From NCBI GenBank assembly GCA_026004775.1, contig BPJU01000002.1, forward strand, positions 533,161 through 597,160: DNA of 64,000 nt. The letters are read 5' to 3'. The position numbers and the translations under genes were made by a program. The notes below the pieces were generated by a model. It worked only from the letters and a program-made list of their open reading frames with translations, did not search any database and was not told where the DNA came from. Position 1 is the first letter of the stretch; each line of letters begins with the position of its first letter. Origin of the DNA: Pirellulaceae bacterium. GTDB lineage: Bacteria; Planctomycetota; Planctomycetia; Pirellulales; Pirellulaceae. Shown here piece after piece: positions 18,020-27,738 of this stretch.

Positions 18020-19489
18020 CTACGGCAATTCGCGCAGTAGCAGCAACACCAGCGGTGCTTCCCGGGGAAGTGTCCACCGGCGCTGCTGCCCGCCTCCGAC
18101 CGGAGGTTCTACCGACAGTTGGCCTTGTGTCGGCTCCCACCACTCGACGCGCCAACTACCCGCACTGTCTTTCAGATCCAATACGACTTCATTCCCATCC
18201 GGGACGAAGACGACGAACGCACGTTCCGGGTCGGCCAGGCAGTAACCTGTCGAGCTAAGACGATCCAGCGGTTGCATGCGGGCCATGTCCAGCCGTTCGG
18301 CCAGGCGCCGCGTGGTCCCCAGTGCCTGGCGGATGGCTTCCCAGCGCGGCTCGTTGCTGCCCAGTACGCTGCCGTCATAGGGATCCATGAAAAGCGGGTT
18401 ATGCCCCCGCGTGAACGCCTTCCACACCCACCCCACGCTGCCGCCAATTCCGTAGACGTGGTCGGTGTCCAGCAGACTGGGGCGATCGCCATTCCATGCC
18501 GGCGGATCGTCGCCATATCCGTCGCGCCGTCCGGGAGAAACCCATTGGCAGGAGGTCCGCATCATGCCTGGCAGGTCCTGGCCCCCGTGACCGGTAAGCC
18601 CAACCGGGTGTTGCTTGCCCAAGGTTCGTTCGTACTCCTGCACAGTGCGTACCACCCACGCATTCCAATTCGGTTCGCCGCCCTCGTTGATAACTTCGAA
18701 GAGCACATTATCCAAGTCATGGACGGTGTCTACTACTTTTCTGATATAAGATTCTTGAAGTGCCGTGATTTTCGGATCGGTCAAACTGTAAAATTCCACG
18801 CCGTTCCCGTCACCATTGCTGTCTGCATTGATCCCTTGGATATTGTTCGCTGGGTGAAAGGGATGGCTTTCCCAGCCCCAACCGACGTTCGCTTCCGGAC
18901 GGCGATAGGCATGATATAAGGCCCACCCTTCGAACAGCATCACCGACACGTAAATTCCGCGTTTTTGGGCAGCCTCAACTCGCGAACGAAGCCTGTGGAA
19001 ATAGGCTTCATCGAAACGGGTAAGGTCAAACCGTGGCAGGCCGTCGCGGGCCAAACCGGGACCGGTGCGTGCCCAGGGCAAAGGACCGGCCCAGTGGATG
19101 AAGTCGGGTTTGCCCCATCGGCCGTTGGCTCGAGTGTCCCAGCGAGTCGATCCCCAGGTCCAAAGGCGGATGAAATTATGGTGATGCTTCTGAAGAAAAT
19201 CGAGATAGGCTTCGAAATCAAACGCCTCGGGTGGATGGCTGCGTCCCATGTCCACCAGGTTGTTCCAGGTATGAGAACCGATAAGGTAGACGGCTTTTCC
19301 GGTGCTGTCGGCGAAATAGCGTGGGTTTTGCGGGTGAATGCGCAAAGGTCCGGCCGTTGCCGAAGGCTCGGAACGTTGTTGGCCTGCACTGCGATCGACC
19401 ACCAGCCCGCTGACGATGACCAGGCAAAGCATCAAGAAATCCAAGTTGGAAGAAAGCTGCGATCGTGCCGGGACAGACCTGCTAATCAT
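18020..19489 (-). CDS. Secreted glycoside hydrolase-like protein (clan A TIM barrel, DUF4038/DUF6298-like)
   Basis: 489 residues from the ATG at 19489, which overlaps the end of the upstream phosphatase gene by 8 bases. An N-terminal hydrophobic signal (about residues 16-32) is followed by a barrel starting at PRYFADSTGKAVYLIGSHTWNNL. The segment NVLFEVINEGGEPNWNAW holds the Asn-Glu acid/base pair of clan GH-A enzymes. HVYGIGGSVGWVWKAFTRGHNPLFMDPYDG is typical of DUF4038/GH140-like relatives. The C-terminal 90 residues form a beta-sandwich-like domain (FVVFVPDGNEVVLDLKDSAGSWRVEWWEP). The exact sugar is unknown; it probably acts on plant or algal glycans outside the cytoplasm. Confidence 0.83.
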   Translation of the reverse strand: MISRSVPARSQLSSNLDFLMLCLVIVSGLVVDRSAGQQRSEPSATAGPLRIHPQNPRYFADSTGKAVYLIGSHTWNNLVDMGRSHPPEAFDFEAYLDFLQKHHHNFIRLWTWGSTRWDTRANGRWGKPDFIHWAGPLPWARTGPGLARDGLPRFDLTRFDEAYFHRLRSRVEAAQKRGIYVSVMLFEGWALYHAYRRPEANVGWGWESHPFHPANNIQGINADSNGDGNGVEFYSLTDPKITALQESYIRKVVDTVHDLDNVLFEVINEGGEPNWNAWVVRTVQEYERTLGKQHPVGLTGHGGQDLPGMMRTSCQWVSPGRRDGYGDDPPAWNGDRPSLLDTDHVYGIGGSVGWVWKAFTRGHNPLFMDPYDGSVLGSNEPRWEAIRQALGTTRRLAERLDMARMQPLDRLSSTGYCLADPERAFVVFVPDGNEVVLDLKDSAGSWRVEWWEPTQGQLSVEPPVGGGQQRRWTLPREAPLVLLLLRELP

Positions 19490-21998
19490 CGTCGTGATCC
19501 TCCCAGTGAGGCAAGACAAATGCGGCTCGTACCGGGGCCGGCATGCGGTGGTTCGGTCCCCGGATCGAACGCCATACGACCTCGTTCAGCAGCAGATCAT
19601 CCGCCGCGTCCTCACGTGTAAAATCGAACTCTTCGGAAAGCTCAGCCCCCCAAGCTGATGCCACGTTCCGCTCATCCAGATCGACTTCCGGTCGGATATG
19701 CTCGTAAGGCGTGAAATCCGGCTGGGAGGTGAAGCTGTTGTACATGGGACGAGCGGCTGCATCGAACTGGCTCATCGGTTCCAAGCCCAAAATCAATTCC
19801 ATCGTCCGCAACATGCTGCTTGTCGAATAGAGCGTCGAATCGACGAATCGCCGCTTGGTATATGGGCTGATCACCAGAGCCACTGTGCGATGGGCGTCGA
19901 CATGGTCCGGGCCGTTCTGCGCGTCGTCTTCCACCACGAAGATAGCCATCTCTTTCCAGAAGCGGCTGCGGCTGAGTGCCTCGACCACCAATCCCAACGC
20001 CAGGTCGTTGTCGGCTACCATGGCTCGAGGAGTCGGTGCGCCGCGGCGCGTCCCGGCCGTGTGGTCGTTGGGCAGCCGCAGTATGATGAAGCGAGGCAGT
20101 TCGCCCTCCCGCTCGAATCGCCGCAGTTCTTCGATGAAACGTTCGGCACGTTTTACATCCGGATAGTCCAAATCCCAGCCCCGGAACCACGGGTCATAGT
20201 TGTTTTCGAGCGACGCCACCCGCGCCCGCCCGGGATCGTCCAAAGTCCGCCCTGTTTCAATAAACTCACCGTAACTGCGGAAACTAACACCAGCTTCCTT
20301 GCATTTTTCCCAGATATATCCGCCGGCCGGACGTGCCATATGTTCTTTTTCGCCTTCGGACGGATAAAAGGAAAGTTTCCGTAAGGGGCTGCCTCGGTAT
20401 GTCAGAGGCCAGATTTTTTCTACAAAATCGGTGCAATATGCTGCCGTGGACCATTCGTGACCGTCAGCGGAAACTTCGCTCTCTACGTAGAAATTGTCCA
20501 ACAATACGAATTGGCGAGCCAGACGATGATGATTCGGCGTCACCGGCTCGGGAAATAAACATAGCGCCGGATCGCCATTTCCCTCGGGCATATCGCCGAA
20601 TACCTGATCATAAGTCCGATTTTCCTTCAGGATATAGATACAGTATTTAATGGGGCTGTAGTCTCCCACTTTGGCGGGGATAGGGTTGCCTTCGTCCCGG
20701 GCGGCCGCGGGGGCCAGGTCTTTGCGAAGCGGAGAGCAGTCGTAGGCTTGGCGCGTATATTCGGCCATCTGCTCCGGGCCGGGCAAAGCAATCACAGACA
20801 GCGTACCCCGCAACAGCCGGCCGATATACTGTTGGATCGTGCCGGAAGATGGCAACCCGGGTTGCGGCCCGCGCACGTTGGGAAGAGGCGTGGTCCCTTT
20901 GCCATTGGCAACGTAGATCCGCCTGCGTCCTTCATCAAACCTCACCGAAGTCGGATACCAACCTACCGGTATAAAACCCAGCGGCTTGGCTCGCCCTGGT
21001 TCGGCCACCTGGAAGACACACAGGTTGTTGTTGTCCGAGTTGGCTACGAACAGCAGTGACCCATCGCCGGAAAGGGCCAGGCTGCTGGGAGTGTTCCCGA
21101 CCTGGCGTACCGGATAAAGCGCGCAGTGCAACGTTTCGCTGGCTTGCCCGGTGCGCACGTCCAAGACGCTGACTTTGGTCGAATTGGCACACGCCACAAA
21201 CAACCGCTGGCCGTCGGGCGACAGTACCATTTCCGTAGGATGGGACTCGGTGGGCCAAGTGTCGAGTACACGTCCGGTCGGCACGTCGACCACCGCTACC
21301 GCCGCGGCGCCCCAAAGGCTCACCAGCAGCCGCCTTTGATCCGCAAGAGGCAGCACGGTATACGGATGGCTATTTTCCGGTAGAGTGACACGGCGAGGCG
21401 GCGAAGGCTCGCCGTCAGCACCGTCGACAATACTGACGCTGTTGCCAAAGACGCCGGCTGCGTAGAGTCGGCGTCCGGACGCGTCCAAGGCCAGACCGCC
21501 CACCACGAACGTCTCTTGCCTGTCCGCAACCGGGATGGCCACCGGGTCGGACAACAGTCCGTCGCGGAAATTCCAGCGGTGCACCACCTCAAATTCGCCA
21601 CCACTGGCATACAAAAAACGCCCATCCGGGGAAAACGCAAGGCCGTAGAATGCCTGCTCGATGGTGACCCGACTGACCACTTGCCGGCGCTCGGGTTGGA
21701 CCACCACTACCTCATGCGTCCCGTTGCCGCAGTGGAGCACAGCCAGGAACTGACCGGTGGGATGGACGGCGATGTTTACCGGGAAGTCACCCAGTTCGAC
21801 CTGGGTTCCAGCCGGCCTCAGCGACCACTGGTTCGGTAGCTGCACCCGGCCGTCCGGTTGCGGACCCGGCCAGGTGGGCCGTTGCTGCGCATCGACCGCA
21901 CAAGTGAATGCGGCACCCACGAAGGCAAACAAGAGCGGCAGGGGTAATTGCCTCAATAGGTTGGAAAACGCCCTGCGGCATGCCGGTGATGGAGTCAT
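19482..21998 (-). CDS. YncE-like beta-propeller fused to alkaline-phosphatase-family phosphoesterase
   Basis: 838 residues from the ATG at 21998, which has GGGGAG 7 bases upstream; an ATG at 22028 is less likely. A signal peptide covers about the first 35 residues. Residues about 60-410 are a 7-bladed propeller with repeated SPDGRFLYASG, LSPDGQRLFVAC and LSGDGSLLFVAN strands. About 440-800 is a phosphoesterase: YILKENRTYDQVFGD, a metal-binding region near SEVSADGHEWSTAAYC, RLPNDHTAG, and VVEDDAQNGPDHVDAHRTVALVISPYTKR. It is a secreted or periplasmic enzyme. Its 8-base overlap with the glycoside hydrolase gene shows they are co-translated. Confidence 0.9.
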   Translation of the reverse strand: MTPSPACRRAFSNLLRQLPLPLLFAFVGAAFTCAVDAQQRPTWPGPQPDGRVQLPNQWSLRPAGTQVELGDFPVNIAVHPTGQFLAVLHCGNGTHEVVVVQPERRQVVSRVTIEQAFYGLAFSPDGRFLYASGGEFEVVHRWNFRDGLLSDPVAIPVADRQETFVVGGLALDASGRRLYAAGVFGNSVSIVDGADGEPSPPRRVTLPENSHPYTVLPLADQRRLLVSLWGAAAVAVVDVPTGRVLDTWPTESHPTEMVLSPDGQRLFVACANSTKVSVLDVRTGQASETLHCALYPVRQVGNTPSSLALSGDGSLLFVANSDNNNLCVFQVAEPGRAKPLGFIPVGWYPTSVRFDEGRRRIYVANGKGTTPLPNVRGPQPGLPSSGTIQQYIGRLLRGTLSVIALPGPEQMAEYTRQAYDCSPLRKDLAPAAARDEGNPIPAKVGDYSPIKYCIYILKENRTYDQVFGDMPEGNGDPALCLFPEPVTPNHHRLARQFVLLDNFYVESEVSADGHEWSTAAYCTDFVEKIWPLTYRGSPLRKLSFYPSEGEKEHMARPAGGYIWEKCKEAGVSFRSYGEFIETGRTLDDPGRARVASLENNYDPWFRGWDLDYPDVKRAERFIEELRRFEREGELPRFIILRLPNDHTAGTRRGAPTPRAMVADNDLALGLVVEALSRSRFWKEMAIFVVEDDAQNGPDHVDAHRTVALVISPYTKRRFVDSTLYSTSSMLRTMELILGLEPMSQFDAAARPMYNSFTSQPDFTPYEHIRPEVDLDERNVASAWGAELSEEFDFTREDAADDLLLNEVVWRSIRGPNHRMPAPVRAAFVLPHWEDHDDD

Positions 21999-22475
21999 GA
22001 TGGATCTCCCCTGTCGTGCGTTGGTCATCCGATGCCGTCCCCTATCTTTCGGGCCATAAACCTCAGCGATTATAGCAACTGCTCGGGGATGGTAACTCTG
22101 CCGCCGAATCCATAGACCACGACGCTTTCTTTGAGCCGGGCGGTTGGCGAGAAGAGGTTAACTGGTGAAAAAGCGAGGAGTGCGGGTGACTTTGTAATTT
22201 TCTGACCGTGGGTGAGCGATATTACAAGCGTCGGGCTTTACCGGAGTGCCCGAAAATGGGATAACTATGTAACAAAATGGGACTTGAGGCCGGTGGGTAG
22301 CCGGTCGGCGCACTATTTGCACGCCTGACGCCGAAGCTGGGCCCGCTCGTTTATGTGAGTGGTCGTGGATAGGTTAGCGGCTGGTGCGTGGCGCCGGACG
22401 CTCGTGGTGTTCGGCCCGCGGCCGGTAGCGTAAACCGTTACATTGGGACGGGTGTGCGGAACTGGGAGTAAAACG
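21999..22475. other. Intergenic region between divergent genes
   Basis: About 480 bases with no convincing gene on either strand. It separates the divergent phosphatase/hydrolase operon and the DUF1571 gene, so both promoters should be here. I could not fix a promoter box with confidence. Confidence 0.5.
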
Positions 22476-23366
22476 ATGGATCGACGGACTGGTTCATGTG
22501 GTTCACGGCGTGAGTTTTTGCGATGGAGTGCGGCTCTTCTGGGGACGGCCGGGGTGTGGTCCACGACGGTATGGGCTCAGGAACGCGGGGCCCTTCGCGA
22601 ACCGGTCTATCGCATCTCAAAAGCCGATGTTGAACCGTCCGGCCAACATCCGCTCGACCCGGCTCTGCAAATGGCTCACGAAGGCCTTCAGCGCATCCGG
22701 TCGCAGATTCGGGACTACACCTGTATTTTGGTGAAACGAGAGCGGATCAAGAACGAGCTTTCTGAGCACCAATATATCTTTACGAAAATCCGCCACCGGC
22801 AGTACGACCAGGGCCAACTGGTGGTGCCATTCAGTGTCTATATGTATTTCTTGAAACCCGCTGACATCAAAGGGCGCGAAGTGATCTACGTGGAGGGCCG
22901 TAACAACGGAAAACTTTGCGCCCACGAAGGAGGCCGGCGTGGCTCGCTCTTGCCGAGTGTATGGCTCAATCCTGACAGCCCCCTCGCCCTTCAAGACAGC
23001 CGCTACCCGATCACGGATGTGGGCATCGAGAATCTGGTTTTGAAGCTGATCGAGCGAGGCCAGCGCGAAAGGCAGTTTCCGGATGTTGACGTGGCGTTCA
23101 AAAAGAATGCCCGCGTCAACGACCGCGTCTGCACGGTGCTGGAGATCCGCCACCCTCAGCGACGGCCCGAGTACGACTTCTATTTCGCCCAAATCTTCAT
23201 CGACGACCAGCTTGGTGTTCCCATCCGGTATGCCGCTTACGGATGGCCCGAAGGCCCACAGGGTGAGGCGCCCGTGCTGGAAGAATACACCTATATGCAA
23301 CTGAAGGTGAACGTCGGGCTAACCGACGACGACTTCGATCCGAACAATAAAAATTACAATTTCTAG
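22476..23366 (+). CDS. DUF1571 domain-containing exported protein (Tat signal)
   Basis: 296 residues. The ATG at 22476 follows GGGAG at 7 bases. The N-terminus CGSRREFLRWSAALLGTAGVW is a twin-arginine signal. The mature part matches DUF1571, a family common in planctomycetes: LQRIRSQIRDYTCILVKRERI, FSVYMYFLKPADIKGREVIYVEGRNNGKL and YDFYFAQIFIDDQLGVPIRYAAYGWP. The fold is expected to be like the LolA/LolB lipoprotein carriers; the function is not established. It is a separate transcription unit. Confidence 0.9.
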   Translation: MDRRTGSCGSRREFLRWSAALLGTAGVWSTTVWAQERGALREPVYRISKADVEPSGQHPLDPALQMAHEGLQRIRSQIRDYTCILVKRERIKNELSEHQYIFTKIRHRQYDQGQLVVPFSVYMYFLKPADIKGREVIYVEGRNNGKLCAHEGGRRGSLLPSVWLNPDSPLALQDSRYPITDVGIENLVLKLIERGQRERQFPDVDVAFKKNARVNDRVCTVLEIRHPQRRPEYDFYFAQIFIDDQLGVPIRYAAYGWPEGPQGEAPVLEEYTYMQLKVNVGLTDDDFDPNNKNYNF

Positions 23367-23642
23367 AGCCTGTCCAAGGCCGGCTCGCACGCTAGCCTCA
23401 ATCGACCCCGCGGTGGCTTCGGATAAGCAATCCGCTGCGGCTCGGTTTGCGGCTGGGCTGAGCGCTGAAGCGACCGGCTGGCGGCAGCGGCCGTTGACCG
23501 GGTTGAGCTGCTGCCGGTGGTCTTCCTGTGGCGGTATAATACTCGATGCGATTTCGCGGTGGTCCTATCATAGGCCGGTGGTAATCAGGAGCATCCCGGT
23601 CTCCCGGCACTCCGGATCGATTGGTAGTGAGGGGATAAAACC

Positions 23643-23933
23643 ATGATGCGTCGGCAAGGTAGCATCAGGTGGCTGGTCGGGCTGAGTTTGCCGGTCGTGT
23701 TGTCATGGGCAGGTTGTAGTAAGCCACCGCCCCCTCCCGTTCCTGCCGAAGATGTGGAAAAGCTCGATCTGAAAATCGAAGAAGGTGAGCACGCGCCGCC
23801 ACCGGTGACCTCTTCCGACAAGACCGATGCGGGTGACTCGGAACAAAAGTCCGAGCCACCGGTTGGTTCGGATAAGACCTCCAGCGACCAGACCACGCAG
23901 CCGCCTGCGTCCGAATCGCCCAAAGCGCCGTAG
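23643..23933 (+). CDS. Small proline/serine-rich lipoprotein
   Basis: 96 residues. The signal peptide ends in a lipobox (VLSWAGC, Cys at about 25), so it is lipid-anchored. The mature part is low-complexity (PPPPPVP, then acidic and Ser/Thr/Pro-rich) with no domain. Proteins like this are frequent in planctomycetes and may act as envelope spacers. The function is unknown. It lies 276 bases after the DUF1571 gene on the same strand. Confidence 0.78.
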   Translation: MMRRQGSIRWLVGLSLPVVLSWAGCSKPPPPPVPAEDVEKLDLKIEEGEHAPPPVTSSDKTDAGDSEQKSEPPVGSDKTSSDQTTQPPASESPKAP

Positions 23934-24032
23934 CTGGGCATCAGCTTCCAGCAGGCTCGCAGGTGACGTGCTGCACGGCGCGGTTTAGGGCGAGTACGTT
24001 ATTTTATTTTCGTACAAAAACGGTGAGCCGCT

Positions 24033-25016
24033 ATGGAGCGGGATGTCCGAGTAGCCGCGGTTCAGATGCACCATGTCGCCGGCCGGAAGGATGAGAATCT
24101 GGCCAAAATCGAGTGGTTCGTGCGGCGGGCAGCCCAGCAGGGGGTAGAGCTGGCGGTTTTTCCGGAATGTTGCGTGACTGGTTACTGGCACCTGCGTCAT
24201 TTGAGCCGCCAGCAGCTTGAGGCTCTGGCGGAACCTGTTCCGGACGGCCCGACCACCCAAACTCTCCGCCGTTGGGCCCAGCAATACGGCGTGTCGATCG
24301 GCGCCGGGTTTATCGAGCGTGAGGGAAACCGACTCTACAACACCTATGTGGTGGCTCTTGCGGACGGTGCCTGGCATCGACACCGCAAGTTGCATGCCTT
24401 CGTCAGCCCACATCTTTCCTGTGGCGACCAGTTCACCGTGTTCGACACGCCTCATGGATTCCGCGCGGCGGTGCTGATTTGTTATGACAACAATCTGATT
24501 GAGAATGCACGTTGCTGTGCCTTGGCCGGAGCGGAAGTGTTGTTGGCTCCCCATCAGACGGGCGGCTGCGATTCAGGTAGCCCCCTGGCAATGGGTAGGA
24601 TTGATCCGAAGTTGTGGCATGAGCGGCACCAGAACCCCGGCGCGCTGTTGGCGGAATTCCAGGGGGACAAGGGGCGGGGTTGGTTGATGCGGTGGCTACC
24701 GGCTCGCGCCCACGACAATGGTCTATTTCTCATATTCGCCAACGGTGTCGGTTTGGATGACGATGAAGTGCGGACCGGCAATGCCATGATTCTGGATTGT
24801 TATGGACGGATCCTGGTCGAGTCTCGGGCGATCGAGGACGATATGGTGGTGGCGGATTTGCCGAGCGGCCTGCGACCGCGGTGTACCGGAGTGCGGTGGA
24901 TGCGCGCTCGCCGCCCTGAGCTTTATGGCGCGCTGGTCCAGCGCACCGGCCAGGAACGGGATACGCGCTCCGTTCGCTTCGATCATCTGACGGGTGATGC
25001 TGCATCAAGAAAGTGA
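24033..25016 (+). CDS. Nitrilase-superfamily carbon-nitrogen hydrolase
   Basis: 327 residues. The catalytic triad is visible: Glu45 in AVFPECC, Lys119 in HRHRKLH and Cys150 in VLICYDNN. These enzymes hydrolyse or condense amides through a cysteine acyl intermediate in the cytoplasm. The Asp/Asn after the catalytic Cys and the LLAPHQTGGCDSG loop do not settle the substrate. The insertion around DKGRGWLMRWLPARAHDNGLF with a conserved ARAxxN is typical of the family. It is a single gene between the lipoprotein and the DUF1501 gene. Confidence 0.93.
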   Translation: MERDVRVAAVQMHHVAGRKDENLAKIEWFVRRAAQQGVELAVFPECCVTGYWHLRHLSRQQLEALAEPVPDGPTTQTLRRWAQQYGVSIGAGFIEREGNRLYNTYVVALADGAWHRHRKLHAFVSPHLSCGDQFTVFDTPHGFRAAVLICYDNNLIENARCCALAGAEVLLAPHQTGGCDSGSPLAMGRIDPKLWHERHQNPGALLAEFQGDKGRGWLMRWLPARAHDNGLFLIFANGVGLDDDEVRTGNAMILDCYGRILVESRAIEDDMVVADLPSGLRPRCTGVRWMRARRPELYGALVQRTGQERDTRSVRFDHLTGDAASRK

Positions 25017-25342
25017 AAAACGATCGGTCGTTTTTGGCCGGAGGGCGTGCCGTCACGGACGGCATCGTCGCAGGTCAAGCCTCCGTTGACGAGCCACGGG
25101 GCTCGGGCAGGGCTGAGTTATCGACGGCCGAACGCTCGCCGCACGCTGGCCGTTCCCCATCGAAAACGCACGGCTGGCCCGCACTTGGGCCTACCGTGGA
25201 GCAGCTTGAATTCCGTTGCAATTCCACGGCGGCTCTGGTACCACTAGAGTTAGCTGATAACGGCTGCCGGGGCTGGATGAGCCGCTCGTGGCTACTTTGA
25301 CGCACCCGTGGCTGGCCTGCACACTTGCGGGAGTATCGAGCG
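25017..25342. other. Intergenic region with no recognised gene
   Basis: About 325 bases between the nitrilase and DUF1501 genes. I see no gene, RNA or clear hairpin here. It presumably holds the promoter for the DUF1501-rsmH unit. Confidence 0.45.
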
Positions 25343-26725
25343 ATGTGGCTGAGCCTTTGCGAACAGACGCACGTGGGACGGCGTGAGTTCTTGCGGGTAG
25401 GTGGTTTGGCGCTGGGCGGCTTGAGCCTGCCTCAGCTTTTGGCCGTTCAGTCGGCTCTCGGCGATAAGCTCGACAGCCAAAAGCGATCCGTGATATTCGT
25501 CTTCTTGCACGGTGGGCCGACACAGTTCGAGACGTTCGACCCGAAAATGGAGGCGCCGCCGGAGATTCGCAGTGCCACAGGTGAAATTGCCACTTCTGTA
25601 CCTGGCCTGACCTTCGGTAGTACTTTTCCCCGGCTGGCCGCCATGGCCGACCGGTTGCTGGTCGTACGATCGTTCCGCACTGGCGACGGGAATCACGACA
25701 TAAAGCCGGTGGTGGGTGTCAAGACGCTTCAGGCCAATTTGGGAAGTCTCTATGCGCGGGTGGTGGGGACACATCGGCCGAGCAATGGGATGCCGGTCAA
25801 CTGCGCTCTTTTCCCGCGGGCGGTGGACCCCGATGCGCAGCCGCCGGTAACCAATTTCGGGAGGTTTGACTCCAGTGGTTCGCTTGGCGCCGCCTATGCT
25901 CCCTTCGTGCCGGGGGGCGGCGGCGAACTCCAGGCAGACATGGAACTCCGCTTGCCACGCTCACGCCTCGAGGACCGGCGCGGACTTTTGGCTCGTCTGG
26001 ATCGGCTGCGGCGGAGTTTCGAAGCATCCGGATGGCTGGAAAGTCTGGACCAACTCCAGCAACAAGCCTTTCAGACAGTGGTGGGCGGTGTGGCCGAAGC
26101 ATTTGACTTGAGCCGCGAGTCACCGCAGACTCTTGCTCGCTACGACACGGCGCCGCTGGTGGCACCTCAGGCTATCAGCCGGCGGTGGAACAACTACAAA
26201 TACTATGTCGACAATGCCCAGACGCTCGGCAAGCTGCTGTTGCTGGCTCGACGCTTGTGTGAAGCCGGATGCGGTTTCGTCACCGTGACGACCGGGTTTG
26301 TGTGGGACATGCATGCGGACCAAAACAATGCGGGTGTGGAGGAAGGGATGCAGTACATGGGGCCGCCGCTGGATCATGCCCTGTCGGCCTTGATCGAAGA
26401 TATTCATGCACGCGGCCTCCAGGAGCGTATTTTGGTGGTGGTGACTGGTGAGATGGGACGTACGCCTCGGATCAACAACCGCGGAGGCCGCGACCACTGG
26501 GGTGGCCTTGCGCCGCTGTTGCTGGCAGGCGGCGGTCTGCCCTGCGGTGCGGTAGTCGGCCAATCCAGTGAGGATGGCGGTCGCCCGGCCAGCGAACCTC
26601 GTGAACTGGAACACCTGATGGGCACGATCTTTCATCATTTGTTGGACATCGGCCAAGTGCGACTGCGAGACGATCTGCCTCGGGAACTCGTCCGCGTCTT
26701 GACCGAATGCCCCACCCTTTGTTGA
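25343..26725 (+). CDS. DUF1501 domain-containing exported protein (Tat signal)
   Basis: 460 residues from the ATG at 25343. Tat signal: VGRREFLRVGGLALGGLSLPQLLA. The mature part is a phosphatase/sulfatase-like fold: RSVIFVFLHGGPTQFETFDPK, LPRLAAMADRLLVVRSF, WDMHADQNNAGVEEGMQYMGPPLDHALSALIEDI and LVVVTGEMGRTPRINNRGGRDHWG, all DUF1501 hallmarks. The family is greatly expanded in planctomycetes and usually paired with DUF1549/DUF1553 cytochrome proteins. This copy has no such partner; instead rsmH starts 17 bases after it. Confidence 0.93.
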   Translation: MWLSLCEQTHVGRREFLRVGGLALGGLSLPQLLAVQSALGDKLDSQKRSVIFVFLHGGPTQFETFDPKMEAPPEIRSATGEIATSVPGLTFGSTFPRLAAMADRLLVVRSFRTGDGNHDIKPVVGVKTLQANLGSLYARVVGTHRPSNGMPVNCALFPRAVDPDAQPPVTNFGRFDSSGSLGAAYAPFVPGGGGELQADMELRLPRSRLEDRRGLLARLDRLRRSFEASGWLESLDQLQQQAFQTVVGGVAEAFDLSRESPQTLARYDTAPLVAPQAISRRWNNYKYYVDNAQTLGKLLLLARRLCEAGCGFVTVTTGFVWDMHADQNNAGVEEGMQYMGPPLDHALSALIEDIHARGLQERILVVVTGEMGRTPRINNRGGRDHWGGLAPLLLAGGGLPCGAVVGQSSEDGGRPASEPRELEHLMGTIFHHLLDIGQVRLRDDLPRELVRVLTECPTLC

Positions 26726-26742
26726 GCTTCCGGTAGACGTCG

Positions 26743-27705
26743 ATGGCCGCAACGGAGCCCGAATCGCCGTGGCAGTCCAAATCCGGTCCCCACGTCCAGC
26801 AACAAGGCGGTGACGTCACGCAGCATGTTCCGGTTTTGATCGAACCGGTGGTCGAATGGCTGGCCCTGAAACCCGGACACGTCGTCGTGGACGGCACGGC
26901 CGGCGGAGGCGGTCACGCAGGGAGGTTGTTGGAGTGTGTTTTGCCTGGTGGCCGCCTGATTGCCATCGACAAAGATCCGGCGGCTGTCGCCCGCCTCAAA
27001 AAACGATTCGAAGGCCAACCTGTCGATGTGATTCACGGCGACTATTCAGAAATGGATCGCATACTGGCCCAATTCGGGTATGCTCCTGTAAACGCTGTGG
27101 TGCTGGATCTCGGGCTTTCCAGTGACCAACTGGTCGATGCGGAACGGGGATTCAGCTTTTTGGTGCCGGGACCGCTTGACATGCGCTTCGATCCTGCGGT
27201 TGGCGAACCAGCCTGGAAGTTGCTCGAACGGCTACCAGAACGCGAGTTGGCCGACCTGATTTTCCGGTTCGGTGAAGAACGTTACAGCCGGCGGATTGCT
27301 CGAGCTATTGTGGACGAGCGGCGGCGCAGGCCGATCCGCACTACCGAACACCTGGCTGAGTTGGTTTGCCGATGTGTGCCCAGAAGCCGTGTTCATCCCA
27401 TCCATCCTGCCACGCGAACCTTTCAAGCACTGCGTATTGCCGTCAACGACGAACTGGGAGCGCTCAAGCGCGCTTTAGAAATTCTGCCCGACTGTCTGGT
27501 GCCCGGGGGCCGCGTCGCCATCATCAGTTTCCATTCGCTGGAAGACCGCTTGGTAAAAAACGCTTTTCGTAATGATCCGCGTTATTTGCCATTGACGAAA
27601 AAGCCGATTCGTCCTAATGAGGCGGAACAACTGCGTAATCCGCGAAGCCGAAGCGCTCGATTGCGTGTGGCTGAGCGGACTGCACAAAATGGTCCGATCA
27701 GATAA
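26743..27705 (+). CDS. rsmH: 16S rRNA (cytosine(1402)-N(4))-methyltransferase RsmH
   Basis: 320 residues. SAM-dependent methyltransferase acting on C1402 of 16S rRNA. Motifs: HVPVLIEPVVEWL at the start, DGTAGGGGHAGRLLE (SAM loop), DLGLSSDQLVDAERGFSF, HPATRTFQALRIAVNDEL, GRVAIISFHSLEDRLVK, and NPRSRSARLRVAER at the end. The first 25 residues are an extra low-complexity extension. In most bacteria rsmH follows mraZ at the head of the division/cell-wall cluster. Here mraZ lies downstream, and no ftsI, mur or ftsZ gene follows. Confidence 0.96.
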   Translation: MAATEPESPWQSKSGPHVQQQGGDVTQHVPVLIEPVVEWLALKPGHVVVDGTAGGGGHAGRLLECVLPGGRLIAIDKDPAAVARLKKRFEGQPVDVIHGDYSEMDRILAQFGYAPVNAVVLDLGLSSDQLVDAERGFSFLVPGPLDMRFDPAVGEPAWKLLERLPERELADLIFRFGEERYSRRIARAIVDERRRRPIRTTEHLAELVCRCVPRSRVHPIHPATRTFQALRIAVNDELGALKRALEILPDCLVPGGRVAIISFHSLEDRLVKNAFRNDPRYLPLTKKPIRPNEAEQLRNPRSRSARLRVAERTAQNGPIR

Positions 27706-27738
27706 AGCTATCGACATCCGCCTCAGGGAGGAGGCTGT

